From contig JAFAGE010000166.1 of assembly GCA_023423015.1 (NCBI GenBank), forward strand, positions 1 through 6,294: a DNA stretch of 6,294 nucleotides. The letters run 5' to 3'. Positions 1 through 6,294 of the stretch are shown here, one piece after another. Position numbers and translations under genes: made by a program. The notes under the pieces were generated by a model. It made no database searches. It was not told the origin of the DNA and was given only the letters and a program-made list of their open reading frames with translations. Each line of letters starts with the position of its first letter. Positions within the stretch are counted from its first letter, which is position 1. Origin of the DNA: Bacteroidota bacterium (GTDB lineage: Bacteria; Bacteroidota; Bacteroidia; Chitinophagales; Chitinophagaceae).

Positions 1-470
1 GCTCCATACTGCGCCGCATTCCCGGTATTAAATACTTCAGGACCCTGGCCCCATGTATCTTTTGATAATTTATCGCCCCATGTTGGCAACAAGGCGATCG
101 ACAAACCATATTCTTCAGCTTTGGAAATAATATAGTCGACGTGCCTGAAATATTTGTCATTGGGCTTACCGGGGTCTTCATTAATCAGCGGAAGTTCACC
201 ATAAGGATTCGGTGTACGTAAGCCGTCCAGCTCCGCAAGGGCAACTGCCTGTATAATTGTAAAGCCTTGTTCACTCCGGCGTTTGAGATAACGGTCCGCT
301 TCTTCGCGATTAAGCTTGTGAAACAGCTCCCACGCTGTGTCTCCCAACCAGAAAAAGGGTTTTCCATCTTTCAGCAGGTAACGTTTGTTTGAGCTCACGG
401 AAAACTGAGCCTGCAAAACCTGCGAACATAAAATCAATAACAGGAACGGGATGATAACTTTTTTTGACAT
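1..470 (-). CDS. Secreted GH140 / apiosidase-like (DUF4038) glycoside hydrolase, N-terminal part, 3' end cut by window
   Basis: The first 156 residues are present; the rest lies beyond position 1. The protein starts at the ATG at 470-468. A signal peptide is visible: MSKK, a hydrophobic stretch at residues 5-19, and a likely signal peptidase I site after LQA (residue 21). Cys15 is preceded by LIL, which is a poor lipobox, so a lipoprotein is unlikely. The mature part opens like the DUF4038 TIM barrel: KDGKPFFWLGDTAWELFHKL (34-53), then NREEADRYL (54-62), AVALAELDGL (75-84), HVDYI (110-114) and LLPTWGD (127-133). From family knowledge, the characterised GH140 member of Bacteroides thetaiotaomicron removes apiose from rhamnogalacturonan II, but DUF4038 proteins are diverse and many are untested. 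The catalytic acids should lie further along the barrel, outside the window. It would act in the periplasm or at the cell surface. It is the last gene visible in the operon, 59 bp after the ApnL-like gene. The family is clear; apiose as substrate is inferred. Confidence 0.88.
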   Translation of the reverse strand, partial: MSKKVIIPFLLLILCSQVLQAQFSVSSNKRYLLKDGKPFFWLGDTAWELFHKLNREEADRYLKRRSEQGFTIIQAVALAELDGLRTPNPYGELPLINEDPGKPNDKYFRHVDYIISKAEEYGLSIALLPTWGDKLSKDTWGQGPEVFNTGNAAQYG

Positions 471-529
471 ACGGCGTAAAAACAGGAAAATAAAACGAAA
501 AAAGCAATTCCCCTTAAAGTTCCTGCATT
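471..529 (-). other. AT-rich 59-bp spacer before the GH140-like gene
   Basis: The longest non-coding stretch of the window. In the direction of transcription it carries a run of six T and further T-rich sequence in its second half, leading up to the ATG at 470. No clear Shine-Dalgarno sequence precedes that ATG, which is normal in Bacteroidota, where AT-rich leaders often serve in translation initiation. No stable hairpin was found by eye. Confidence 0.4.
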
Positions 530-2197
530 TTATCCCTTATGCAGTAAATGAAATTCATCACCAATGTTAATCTTCAAAAATTCCCCGGCTTCATTTTGAA
601 AAACAATGTCGTCGCTTCCGGAACCCTCCTGCATCAAAAATGCTATTGCACCGAACTGTTTTATGGCTGCAAGCACATTGTATAACGGAGATGTATATCC
701 GCTATGTTCAAAGGTTTCACTTAGTATTCCTTTATAGCCGGTAGCATCAAATAGCGTTACTGTAGTGCCGGAAAAGTTCGCTAAAGCTTTTAACACCCAT
801 GCGGCGCCGAAGGCACTATGCTGCCGTTCGTCCCTGTCTGCATGGCCAGGCAATTCGGCAAAAAGTTCTGCTTTACGCCCTTTGAATGTTATGGGAGAAA
901 CATGTATATCAACCTTGCCAAGATGTTTTTGCAGGGTTTCAATGATATCCTGCTGATTGTCGAGGTTTTCGATCATCGACAAAACGTCGGTTGAATGGGC
1001 TTGTGGTGTCAGCCCAAATGATACGTAATCGTAAGAAATACCGGATGGAAGATTTCTGTTTAAATCTGCAAAATGTCCGTTTGTACCGTAACCGACCTTT
1101 AGATATGGTAAAGCTTCTTTCAACAAAGGATAAACCTTTGTGATGGTTGCAGGTGAAGTGAGTCCACTTTTCGAGTCGATAACCAGCAGATGATGAACCA
1201 GGTGATCTGTATTAAAAAGTTCAGTGATCAATTCTTTGGTTTCATCCTCAACGCGGGCACCGAATTTACAAACCGCATTCACATGCGTACCAATTTCACG
1301 CACATCGTGGATGGCATCGGCAAGTTCCTGCTTCCAGTTGCCCGAAGCAAGGTCCAGCTCAACACGATAGTGATTAACCGGAATCTTTTTTAAGGCAGCT
1401 ATTTCACCGGAGGTAAGTTTTTTACCAGGCACCTTACTGAAACCAATTGCCGGCAACGGTTTACGCACAGTTTTTTCCTGCTGATGACTAACCTTTCCAC
1501 GCACCGCACGCGAGTCATCCACCACTATGCGGACTTCTTGCTCTACGCGATCGCCCCTGTGAACATCTACCGGTTTTGGACGCTCTTGTGGTGTGCTGTA
1601 CACCTTGAAAGAACTATCGCTCCAGTTACGCTGATCTTCCATTTCGAATGTGTCGCCTTCAAAAAAAGCTTCGGCGCTGCCACTTTCGAATTTCCATTTA
1701 AGAGACCGGATGTTCTTAGCTGGTTCGTGCGGATTTATTGTTCGCGGAATGGTTTTGCTGTATTGGTTTCCATCAGGTTGCTGAACGGTTATTTCGTGAG
1801 CTGTGAGTAGCTGCACGGGATAAAGCACACATATTCCGATCCTGTTTCTTTTGAAGTTGCTTAACGCCTGCCCTTTCATCCTGTATGTGATGCTGTTTCC
1901 GGATGCAACAATCTCCACGTCGGCTTTGTATAACACTTCATTCATTTTGAAACTCGCTATATAACGAATATCAAAACCATCTTCCTTCTGAATTATATTG
2001 AGATCTGTGACGTCGTATGGTGCGGTATTCCAGTTGTGGTCACGCACTGCTATGTAGACTGAACGAAGGATTTCTTCACCGTTGTTGCGAATGTATCGCA
2101 GCTTACCATGCTGATACAGGCACGTCAGCGATCCGCTCTTTAAATGTGTGATAGGTTCAGGTTGTACATCAAATGCTAATTGAATCTGGTGCTTCAT
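530..2197 (-). CDS. apnL: D-apionate lactonase-like protein (ApnL family)
   Basis: Predicted protein of 555 aa without signal peptide, so probably cytoplasmic. Known ApnL enzymes hydrolyse D-apionolactone, made by oxidation of D-apiose, to D-apionate. Family landmarks recognised from memory: LRYIRNNGEEILRSVYIAVR (33-52) followed by DHNW (53-56), RIGICVLYP (119-127), FEMEDQRNWSDSSFKVYSTP (184-203), a linker around 225-250, then a TIM-barrel-like C-terminal part with GTNGHFADLNR (371-381), YDYVSFGLTPQAHSTD (389-404), VSPITFKGR (433-441) and DERQHSAFGAAW (456-467). The N-terminal part (about 1-225) is likely beta-sandwich. I chose the ATG at 2197: the frame is open further upstream, but the only earlier start nearby is a TTG at 2260 that would overlap dgoK by 26 bp, and residues after the ATG align with the usual family start. 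It follows dgoK by 37 bp. The neighbours process galactonate rather than apionate, so the true lactone substrate is uncertain. Confidence 0.85.
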   Translation of the reverse strand: MKHQIQLAFDVQPEPITHLKSGSLTCLYQHGKLRYIRNNGEEILRSVYIAVRDHNWNTAPYDVTDLNIIQKEDGFDIRYIASFKMNEVLYKADVEIVASGNSITYRMKGQALSNFKRNRIGICVLYPVQLLTAHEITVQQPDGNQYSKTIPRTINPHEPAKNIRSLKWKFESGSAEAFFEGDTFEMEDQRNWSDSSFKVYSTPQERPKPVDVHRGDRVEQEVRIVVDDSRAVRGKVSHQQEKTVRKPLPAIGFSKVPGKKLTSGEIAALKKIPVNHYRVELDLASGNWKQELADAIHDVREIGTHVNAVCKFGARVEDETKELITELFNTDHLVHHLLVIDSKSGLTSPATITKVYPLLKEALPYLKVGYGTNGHFADLNRNLPSGISYDYVSFGLTPQAHSTDVLSMIENLDNQQDIIETLQKHLGKVDIHVSPITFKGRKAELFAELPGHADRDERQHSAFGAAWVLKALANFSGTTVTLFDATGYKGILSETFEHSGYTSPLYNVLAAIKQFGAIAFLMQEGSGSDDIVFQNEAGEFLKINIGDEFHLLHKG

Positions 2198-2234
2198 GTG
2201 CAACTGTTTAAATGAAAGGTAGTGGATTACGCGA

Positions 2235-3176
2235 TTACACTGCAAAGTGCTCGCACACAATATGGTGCCCGCGGATCAATGCCTGGTCGGCATCCCTGAA
2301 GTCGAACTTATCGGGCGATACCAGCAACTGCATGGCACGCATATACTGCCTTTTTAATTTCGATCCGCATACAAGCTGAATTGACGAAACATCTGCTTTG
2401 TTCACCTCCCTGAGTTCGTGGCCAATCAACAGTCCACTAAGGAATGAATAATTGTTTTCCGGCGTTTTTTTCTTCAATACCTGTTTTGCACGTATCGAAA
2501 ACGCTTCATTCAACAAATTACCTTCACTCCCGCTTCGAACACCTTCGTCGAAGGCTTCAGCATCGTCCTTACCATCAGCAGGACGTGCAACCGAATTCGC
2601 AAGAATACTTTTATTCGATAACAAATCGAAGAATTCGCCTGTCATATATGTTTTGAAATCGACAGCTTTTCCATCTTCAACATAAATATGTTTTGAATGC
2701 GTTCCCGGAAATATCATGAGTTGCCTGCCAATGCTCTTGTCTACATTGCATCCCACCAGCATTGTTTCTTCGCCGCGTAGAACATCTTTGTCTGTGCACG
2801 CACCTGAAACAATGATGAGCTTACCATCCGAAAATGTCTGAACCGAAAGGTCGCTGCCATCGGCATTGAATGGCATTTGTTTGTAAGGAAGCTCAATCAT
2901 CCCGATTGTGGATGAAGCCATACCCGAGATAATCACGGGTACGTCAGGGAGCAACCACCCGCTTTCTTTTTTTAATTCAAGCAATTGCTCCTGCAGATAG
3001 CTCATGTAAAACATCAGGCGCTCTTCTGCGGGTTTTCCGGTGCTGATCCAGCGCTGGTAAGTTTCGGCTATACCATCATTTGTCTTTATTTCTGCCACTA
3101 CTTCCAGGTGATCATTATCGATCAACCGTACGCGAAATGCAGAAGTGCCCCAATCGCAACTGATAAATTTCTTCAT
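2235..3176 (-). CDS. dgoK: 2-dehydro-3-deoxygalactonokinase (DgoK)
   Basis: Predicted cytoplasmic sugar kinase of 313 aa, slightly longer than the E. coli enzyme (about 290 aa). It phosphorylates 2-dehydro-3-deoxy-D-galactonate with ATP to the 6-phosphate, the second step of galactonate breakdown. Motifs shared with E. coli DgoK, in order: CDWGTSAFR (7-15, N-terminal phosphate-binding loop), ISGMASSTIGM (83-93), LRGEETMLVG (133-142), FPGTHSKHI (156-164), YMTGEFFDLL (177-186) and FLSGLLIGHE (245-254). The extra length sits mainly in the N-terminal domain between about residues 35 and 80 (an insertion rich in Glu, Lys and Leu). The ATG start lies 6 bp after the dgoD stop, so translation of the two is probably coupled. 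No key motif appears to be missing. The family is clear, and galactonate as pathway substrate is well supported by the adjoining dgoD. Confidence 0.95.
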   Translation of the reverse strand: MKKFISCDWGTSAFRVRLIDNDHLEVVAEIKTNDGIAETYQRWISTGKPAEERLMFYMSYLQEQLLELKKESGWLLPDVPVIISGMASSTIGMIELPYKQMPFNADGSDLSVQTFSDGKLIIVSGACTDKDVLRGEETMLVGCNVDKSIGRQLMIFPGTHSKHIYVEDGKAVDFKTYMTGEFFDLLSNKSILANSVARPADGKDDAEAFDEGVRSGSEGNLLNEAFSIRAKQVLKKKTPENNYSFLSGLLIGHELREVNKADVSSIQLVCGSKLKRQYMRAMQLLVSPDKFDFRDADQALIRGHHIVCEHFAV

Positions 3177-3182
3177 ATTATA

Positions 3183-4331
3183 CTACCATTCTGCCACGCT
3201 GCCATCATTGTGTCGCCACAATGGATTTCTCCAGTTGTGACCGATAGCAGCCTGTTGTTCCACAAATTTTTCATCAATCTCTATACCTAATCCCGCACCA
3301 TCCGGAATTTTTACATAACCATCTTCATAGTCAAAAACTTTTTTATCGACAAGATAATCGAGCAGATCACTGCCCTGGTTGTAGTGTATACCCAGGCTTT
3401 GCTCCTGGATAAATGCATTGTGGCAAGTAGCATCAACCTGCAGACAGGCAGCAAGCGCAATGGGTCCTAAGGGGCAATGGGGTGCTGCCGCAACGTCGAA
3501 CGCTTCTGCCATTGACAGTATCTTCTTGCACTCTGTAATTCCTCCTGCGTGCGACAAATCCGGTTGTATAATATCTACATAACCTTCAGTAAGCAGGTTT
3601 TTAAATTGCCAGCGCGAAAACATCCGTTCTCCTGTAGCAATCGGAATACTGGTATGTTGTGCAATTTCCTTCAGCGCTTCGTTGTTTTCGGGGAGAACAG
3701 GTTCTTCAATGAACATAGGATGAAACTGTTCGAGTTGTTTGGCCAGCACCTTAGCCATTGGTTTGTGAACACGGCCATGAAAGTCGATACCAATTTCAAG
3801 CCCGTCTCCCACCGCATCGCGGATTGTTGCAACTCTTTTTAATACGAGGTCAATTTTTTTATGAGTATCCACATACATCAATTCATCGGTGCCGTTCATT
3901 TTAATTGCGGTAAATCCAAACGACAATGCTTTTGATGCTGCGGCAGCAACTTCTGCGGGCCTGTCGCCACCAATCCATGAATACACTTTTATGCGATCGC
4001 GCACCTTTCCTCCCATGAGCTGGTGAACAGGGGCGTTGTAAAATTTTCCTTTGATATCCCACAATGCCTGGTCGATGCCAGCCATTGCGCTCATTAATAT
4101 CGGACCGCCACGGTAAAAACCGCCACGATACATGATGTTCCAGTGGTCTTCTATGTTCATGGGATCTTTTCCCATCAACAACTCCATTAATTCGTTTACT
4201 GCTGCCGCAACGGTTGCTGCACGCCCTTCAATAACGGGCTCACCCCATCCTGTAATTCCTTCATCCGTTTCAATTTTCAGGAACAGCCAGCGGGGCGGTA
4301 CCTGGTACAGCTTGTAGCTTTTGATTTTCAT
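3183..4331 (-). CDS. dgoD: D-galactonate dehydratase (DgoD)
   Basis: Enolase-superfamily dehydratase of 382 aa, the same length as E. coli DgoD and very similar along its whole length. It converts D-galactonate to 2-dehydro-3-deoxy-D-galactonate in the cytoplasm, using Mg2+. The lid domain carries PPRWLFLKIETDEG (12-25) and GWGEPVIEGRA (28-38), followed by FYRGGPILMSAMAGIDQALW (72-91). The metal ligands are in the expected places: Asp183 (GIDFHGR), Glu209 (FIEEPV) and Glu235 (ATGERMFSR). The two general acid/base histidines known in DgoD, His185 and His285 (APHCPLGP, 284-290 region), are both present. The C-terminus ends in the family signature WRNPLWRHNDGSVAEW (367-382). Start: ATG 14 bp after the aldolase stop, matching the E. 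coli N-terminus (MKI). The stop is followed 6 bp later by dgoK. The full conservation makes D-galactonate the best substrate call, though specificity was not tested. Confidence 0.97.
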   Translation of the reverse strand: MKIKSYKLYQVPPRWLFLKIETDEGITGWGEPVIEGRAATVAAAVNELMELLMGKDPMNIEDHWNIMYRGGFYRGGPILMSAMAGIDQALWDIKGKFYNAPVHQLMGGKVRDRIKVYSWIGGDRPAEVAAAASKALSFGFTAIKMNGTDELMYVDTHKKIDLVLKRVATIRDAVGDGLEIGIDFHGRVHKPMAKVLAKQLEQFHPMFIEEPVLPENNEALKEIAQHTSIPIATGERMFSRWQFKNLLTEGYVDIIQPDLSHAGGITECKKILSMAEAFDVAAAPHCPLGPIALAACLQVDATCHNAFIQEQSLGIHYNQGSDLLDYLVDKKVFDYEDGYVKIPDGAGLGIEIDEKFVEQQAAIGHNWRNPLWRHNDGSVAEW

Positions 4332-4345
4332 GCGTGCTGCAATGT

Positions 4346-4972
4346 TTAAAACGAGGCAACTGCCTGCGTAAAGGTTCTGGCTTTTTCAGTGATGTCTTGC
4401 AGGTAAGCGTCTGTAACCGAATCAGCTTTTGATACCAACGCACTTCCGATCCCAAAGGCTGCTGCTCCGGCTTTGCGAAAGTCATAAATATTTGTGGTAT
4501 TGATGCCACCTGTCGGCATCATTCTGATGTGATCGAGCGGAGCTGCCACATTCTTCAGGTAAGATGCATCACTCACCGGGAAAATTTTTACAATATCTGC
4601 CCCGGCCTTGTGTGCGCGTAGGATTTCCGTAGGTGTAAATGCGCCGGGAATTGAAACCAGGCCATTTTCTTTTGCATAGGCAACTACACCTTCATCAAAC
4701 CCCGGCGAAATCAGGAAAGAAGCGCCAGCTTCTTTCGCAGCAGCTGCTCCCTCACGGTCAAGCACAGTGCCCGCGCCAATCAGCATCTTTTCACCAAACT
4801 CCCTCGACAGTTTTGCAATTTGAGGAACAGCATCTTCTGAGTTGAGTGTGATCTCCAGGACGGTAATGCCTCCATCGTACAAGGATTGTACAACGCTCTG
4901 CATGTTTGCGGGCTTTACTCCCCTGAGTATCGCCACAATCTTATGTTTAAGTATCCATTCGAGTGCCGACAT
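4346..4972 (-). CDS. eda: KDPG/KDPGal aldolase family (class I), likely 2-dehydro-3-deoxy-6-phosphogalactonate aldolase
   Basis: A 208-aa class I aldolase of the Eda/DgoA family, full length for the family. It would cleave 2-dehydro-3-deoxy-6-phosphogalactonate to pyruvate and D-glyceraldehyde 3-phosphate, the last step of the pathway formed with dgoD and dgoK. Visible motifs: KIVAILRGV (11-19, Arg17 for pyruvate binding), GGITVLEITLNS (34-45, catalytic Glu40), LIGAGTVLD (64-72), FLISPGFDEGVV (86-97), IPGAFTPTEI (108-117), DIVKIFPVSD (126-135, Schiff-base Lys129) and MMPTGGI (151-157, phosphate-binding loop). The PTGGI loop resembles gluconate-type Eda, whereas E. coli DgoA has a GGV loop without Pro-Thr. 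The protein may therefore accept both C4 epimers; the role in galactonate use is inferred from context. ATG start 9 bp after the preceding stop; a GGGGA directly abuts the ATG, too close to be a normal ribosome binding site. Confidence 0.93.
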   Translation of the reverse strand: MSALEWILKHKIVAILRGVKPANMQSVVQSLYDGGITVLEITLNSEDAVPQIAKLSREFGEKMLIGAGTVLDREGAAAAKEAGASFLISPGFDEGVVAYAKENGLVSIPGAFTPTEILRAHKAGADIVKIFPVSDASYLKNVAAPLDHIRMMPTGGINTTNIYDFRKAGAAAFGIGSALVSKADSVTDAYLQDITEKARTFTQAVASF

Positions 4973-4981
4973 TCCCCGAAA

Positions 4982-6294
4982 TTAGGGATTAGTTACTGCA
5001 CGCCATCGTTTGCCATCACTTCTATATGTTACTGCACCTCCCGGAGCTACTACATTACTGCTGCCGGATGCATTGCCGACTTCAACTTTGCCTGTTGCAT
5101 GATCGTTGCAGATGGTAACAAGTCGCCCAAAATATTTTTCAGCCTGCGGCAGCTTCAACTTACCCGAAGCATGATTGTAGTACACGTATCGTACACCCGG
5201 AGCAACTTCATAATTCGCTGATGTAATATTTACGTCGAGCTCTGCATCTCCAAAATTGGCAAACCTGAAATTTGCCGGAGCCGCATCGCGGTGTGCTTTA
5301 GATATAAATCCCTGGCGCAAAAACACGATGTTGCCATCCAGGTCAATCAATGCATAGTTTCCAAAAAAGATCCCTTTCGAACTGTTCCACACAGGAACAT
5401 TAATTGTACCTCCAATACCTGCTCCGTGTTGCAACATGCGTGCTTCTAAAATGCCCTGCCCCGTGAATTTGGGAGAGCGAACAAAATTCGGCGCTTCCGA
5501 ACGCATCCGGAATCCAACATTTCCAAAAACGCCCGTGTGATCTCCACCTTCAACCGTGATGTCAAATAATGGTTCAGTAATATCACCATGACATTCGGCA
5601 ATACTGTCTACCTGTTCGATCATCATGTGAAATTTATTTGATCTCGCAGCACCATTATATATTTCTCCGTTACGGGCCTTACCGGCATATCCATCTATCT
5701 TGATTCCAAGGCCGCCCGACATTCGTGATACCCAAAATTCATTTTTGTCTACGTATGATTGTCCGTCGAGCGAAGTAAGTATTATGCCGTTAGCATTTTT
5801 GTAAGCACTCCTTATGCGCACGGTATTCTCCTGGCTTCCATTGCCGCGTCCTCCGATGATTTCAATAGGTGCCCGAAATCCATCCACCCGGTTCAACTCA
5901 ACTAATTGCTGGTATGCATTATATATTTTCACCAGTGTACCTGTAAAGGTTGACCATTGCGGCTGTGTTCCTTTATCATGCGTTTCTTTGGTGTGCCTCG
6001 GCATGTTTAGTCGTCCGATTGCGCGGCCTTCGTGTTTTATGGTGTGCTGTTCATATGCGCCGCCTTCATTGGCGATAATGATAAAGTCTGAGCCATTGTG
6101 ATATGTGTCGCCCATAAACAGCAGGCTGATGCGCTTTGGTCCTTTTATTGTGTCGAGTGGTGTCGCAAAAAGATATCTCCCCGGTGGTACCAGAACTGTT
6201 TCTCCTTCATCTGCTGCGTTTATCGCCCGTTGAAGAAAAGGCGTGTTGTCGGTTCCTTTTGCAAGTGCACCGGTTGTTGGAACTGCGGCATTTG
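4982..6294 (-). CDS. Right-handed beta-helix protein of the pectate-lyase superfamily, 5' end cut by window
   Basis: The open frame runs to the right edge without a stop, so the true start is outside; 436 residues are visible. The Met at 6115 is internal and not the start. Residues 7-46 (TGALAKGTDNTPFLQRAINA, then GETVLVPPGRYLF) match the usual opening of pectate_lyase_3 / right-handed beta-helix proteins. The middle (about 60-330) has short Gly/Asn-rich strand repeats such as IEIIGGRGNGSQENTVRIRS (143-162), KNANGIILTS and GLGIKIDGYAGKARNGEIYN, as expected for helix coils. The last 75 residues (about 360-436) form a separate small domain with VRYVYYNHASGKLKLPQ and VTYRSDGKRWRAV, resembling C-terminal domains of phage tail fibres and some surface proteins. 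Members of this superfamily are usually exported and act on polysaccharides as lyases or hydrolases. No specific family or catalytic residues were recognised, so the reaction and substrate are unknown. Its stop is 9 bp before the aldolase gene, which points to the same transcript. Confidence 0.8.
   Translation of the reverse strand, partial: NAAVPTTGALAKGTDNTPFLQRAINAADEGETVLVPPGRYLFATPLDTIKGPKRISLLFMGDTYHNGSDFIIIANEGGAYEQHTIKHEGRAIGRLNMPRHTKETHDKGTQPQWSTFTGTLVKIYNAYQQLVELNRVDGFRAPIEIIGGRGNGSQENTVRIRSAYKNANGIILTSLDGQSYVDKNEFWVSRMSGGLGIKIDGYAGKARNGEIYNGAARSNKFHMMIEQVDSIAECHGDITEPLFDITVEGGDHTGVFGNVGFRMRSEAPNFVRSPKFTGQGILEARMLQHGAGIGGTINVPVWNSSKGIFFGNYALIDLDGNIVFLRQGFISKAHRDAAPANFRFANFGDAELDVNITSANYEVAPGVRYVYYNHASGKLKLPQAEKYFGRLVTICNDHATGKVEVGNASGSSNVVAPGGAVTYRSDGKRWRAVTNP

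Larger units (their letters stand above)
1..6294 (-). other. Predicted single operon, beta-helix protein to GH140-like gene, both ends outside the window
   Basis: Six co-oriented genes with gaps of 9, 14, 6, 37 and 59 bp. None of the gaps holds a clear stem-loop with T-run or a recognisable Bacteroidota promoter (TTTG / TAnnTTTG). The content combines putative extracytoplasmic glycan enzymes at both ends with cytoplasmic sugar-acid catabolism in the middle, which is the usual logic of a polysaccharide utilisation locus. No SusC/SusD pair, transporter, sugar dehydrogenase or regulator is visible here; these would be expected in the flanks. Co-transcription is inferred from spacing only. Confidence 0.7.

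Noticed and set aside
310..507. A 65-codon minus-strand open frame across the start of the GH140-like gene
   Set aside because: It is a shifted frame over the signal peptide region. The GH140 frame from 470 gives clear family motifs, and the other frame gives none.
471..529. A possible terminator between the ApnL-like and GH140-like genes (T-run after a GCA...TGC pairing)
   Set aside because: Only about four base pairs can form around a long loop, far too weak for an intrinsic terminator; the T-run fits the general AT richness of the spacer.
1484..1810. A 108-codon plus-strand open frame, and other plus-strand open frames such as 4886-5221
   Set aside because: They lie opposite well-supported genes, have no recognisable motifs and show compositions expected of antisense shadows.
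2198..2260. An upstream in-frame TTG start that would lengthen the ApnL-like protein by 21 residues
   Set aside because: It overlaps the end of dgoK by 26 bp, uses a TTG, and the added residues do not look like the family; the ATG at 2197 matches the usual ApnL N-terminus.
4982..5230. A phage or prophage fragment, suggested by the tail-fibre-like C-terminal domain
   Set aside because: No other phage gene is present and the gene is tightly spaced with sugar catabolism genes; such domains also occur in bacterial surface enzymes.
4982..6115. Treating the ATG at 6115 as the start of the beta-helix gene
   Set aside because: The frame stays open from there to the window edge, and the 59 extra residues carry the conserved N-terminal motif of the pectate-lyase superfamily.

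Overview
The window looks like part of one carbohydrate-use operon from a member of the Bacteroidota, possibly Chitinophagaceae-like. The evidence is tightly packed co-oriented genes, start codons without clear Shine-Dalgarno sequences, and a GH140/DUF4038-type enzyme with a signal peptide. The phylum is an inference from gene content and style; no marker gene is present. All six genes lie on the minus strand, so transcription runs from right to left. Both end genes are cut by the window.

In transcription order the genes are: (1) a right-handed beta-helix / pectate-lyase-superfamily protein, 5' end missing (4982-6294); (2) a KDPG/KDPGal-type aldolase (4346-4972); (3) D-galactonate dehydratase DgoD (3183-4331); (4) 2-dehydro-3-deoxygalactonokinase DgoK (2235-3176); (5) a D-apionate lactonase-like protein ApnL (530-2197); (6) the N-terminal part of a secreted GH140/apiosidase-like (DUF4038) glycoside hydrolase (1-470). 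The gaps between genes are 9, 14, 6, 37 and 59 bp, with no convincing terminator or promoter between them, so a single transcript is likely. The start of the operon is probably to the right of the window.

Genes 2-4 give a complete lower De Ley-Doudoroff route: D-galactonate is dehydrated by DgoD to 2-dehydro-3-deoxygalactonate, phosphorylated by DgoK, and cleaved by the aldolase to pyruvate and glyceraldehyde 3-phosphate. Genes 1 and 6 look like enzymes acting on glycans outside the cytoplasm. Gene 5 is the unexpected member. Its known relatives open D-apionolactone, and next to an apiosidase-like hydrolase that suggests apiose from plant cell-wall glycans. Yet the genes on its other side process galactonate and no apionate-degrading enzyme is seen. 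Either the operon serves two sugars from one pectic glycan, or this ApnL relative supplies galactonate from a galactonolactone. This is the main open question of the window.

No tRNA, rRNA, CRISPR array, insertion sequence or phage gene was seen. The longest stretch without a gene is 59 bp.
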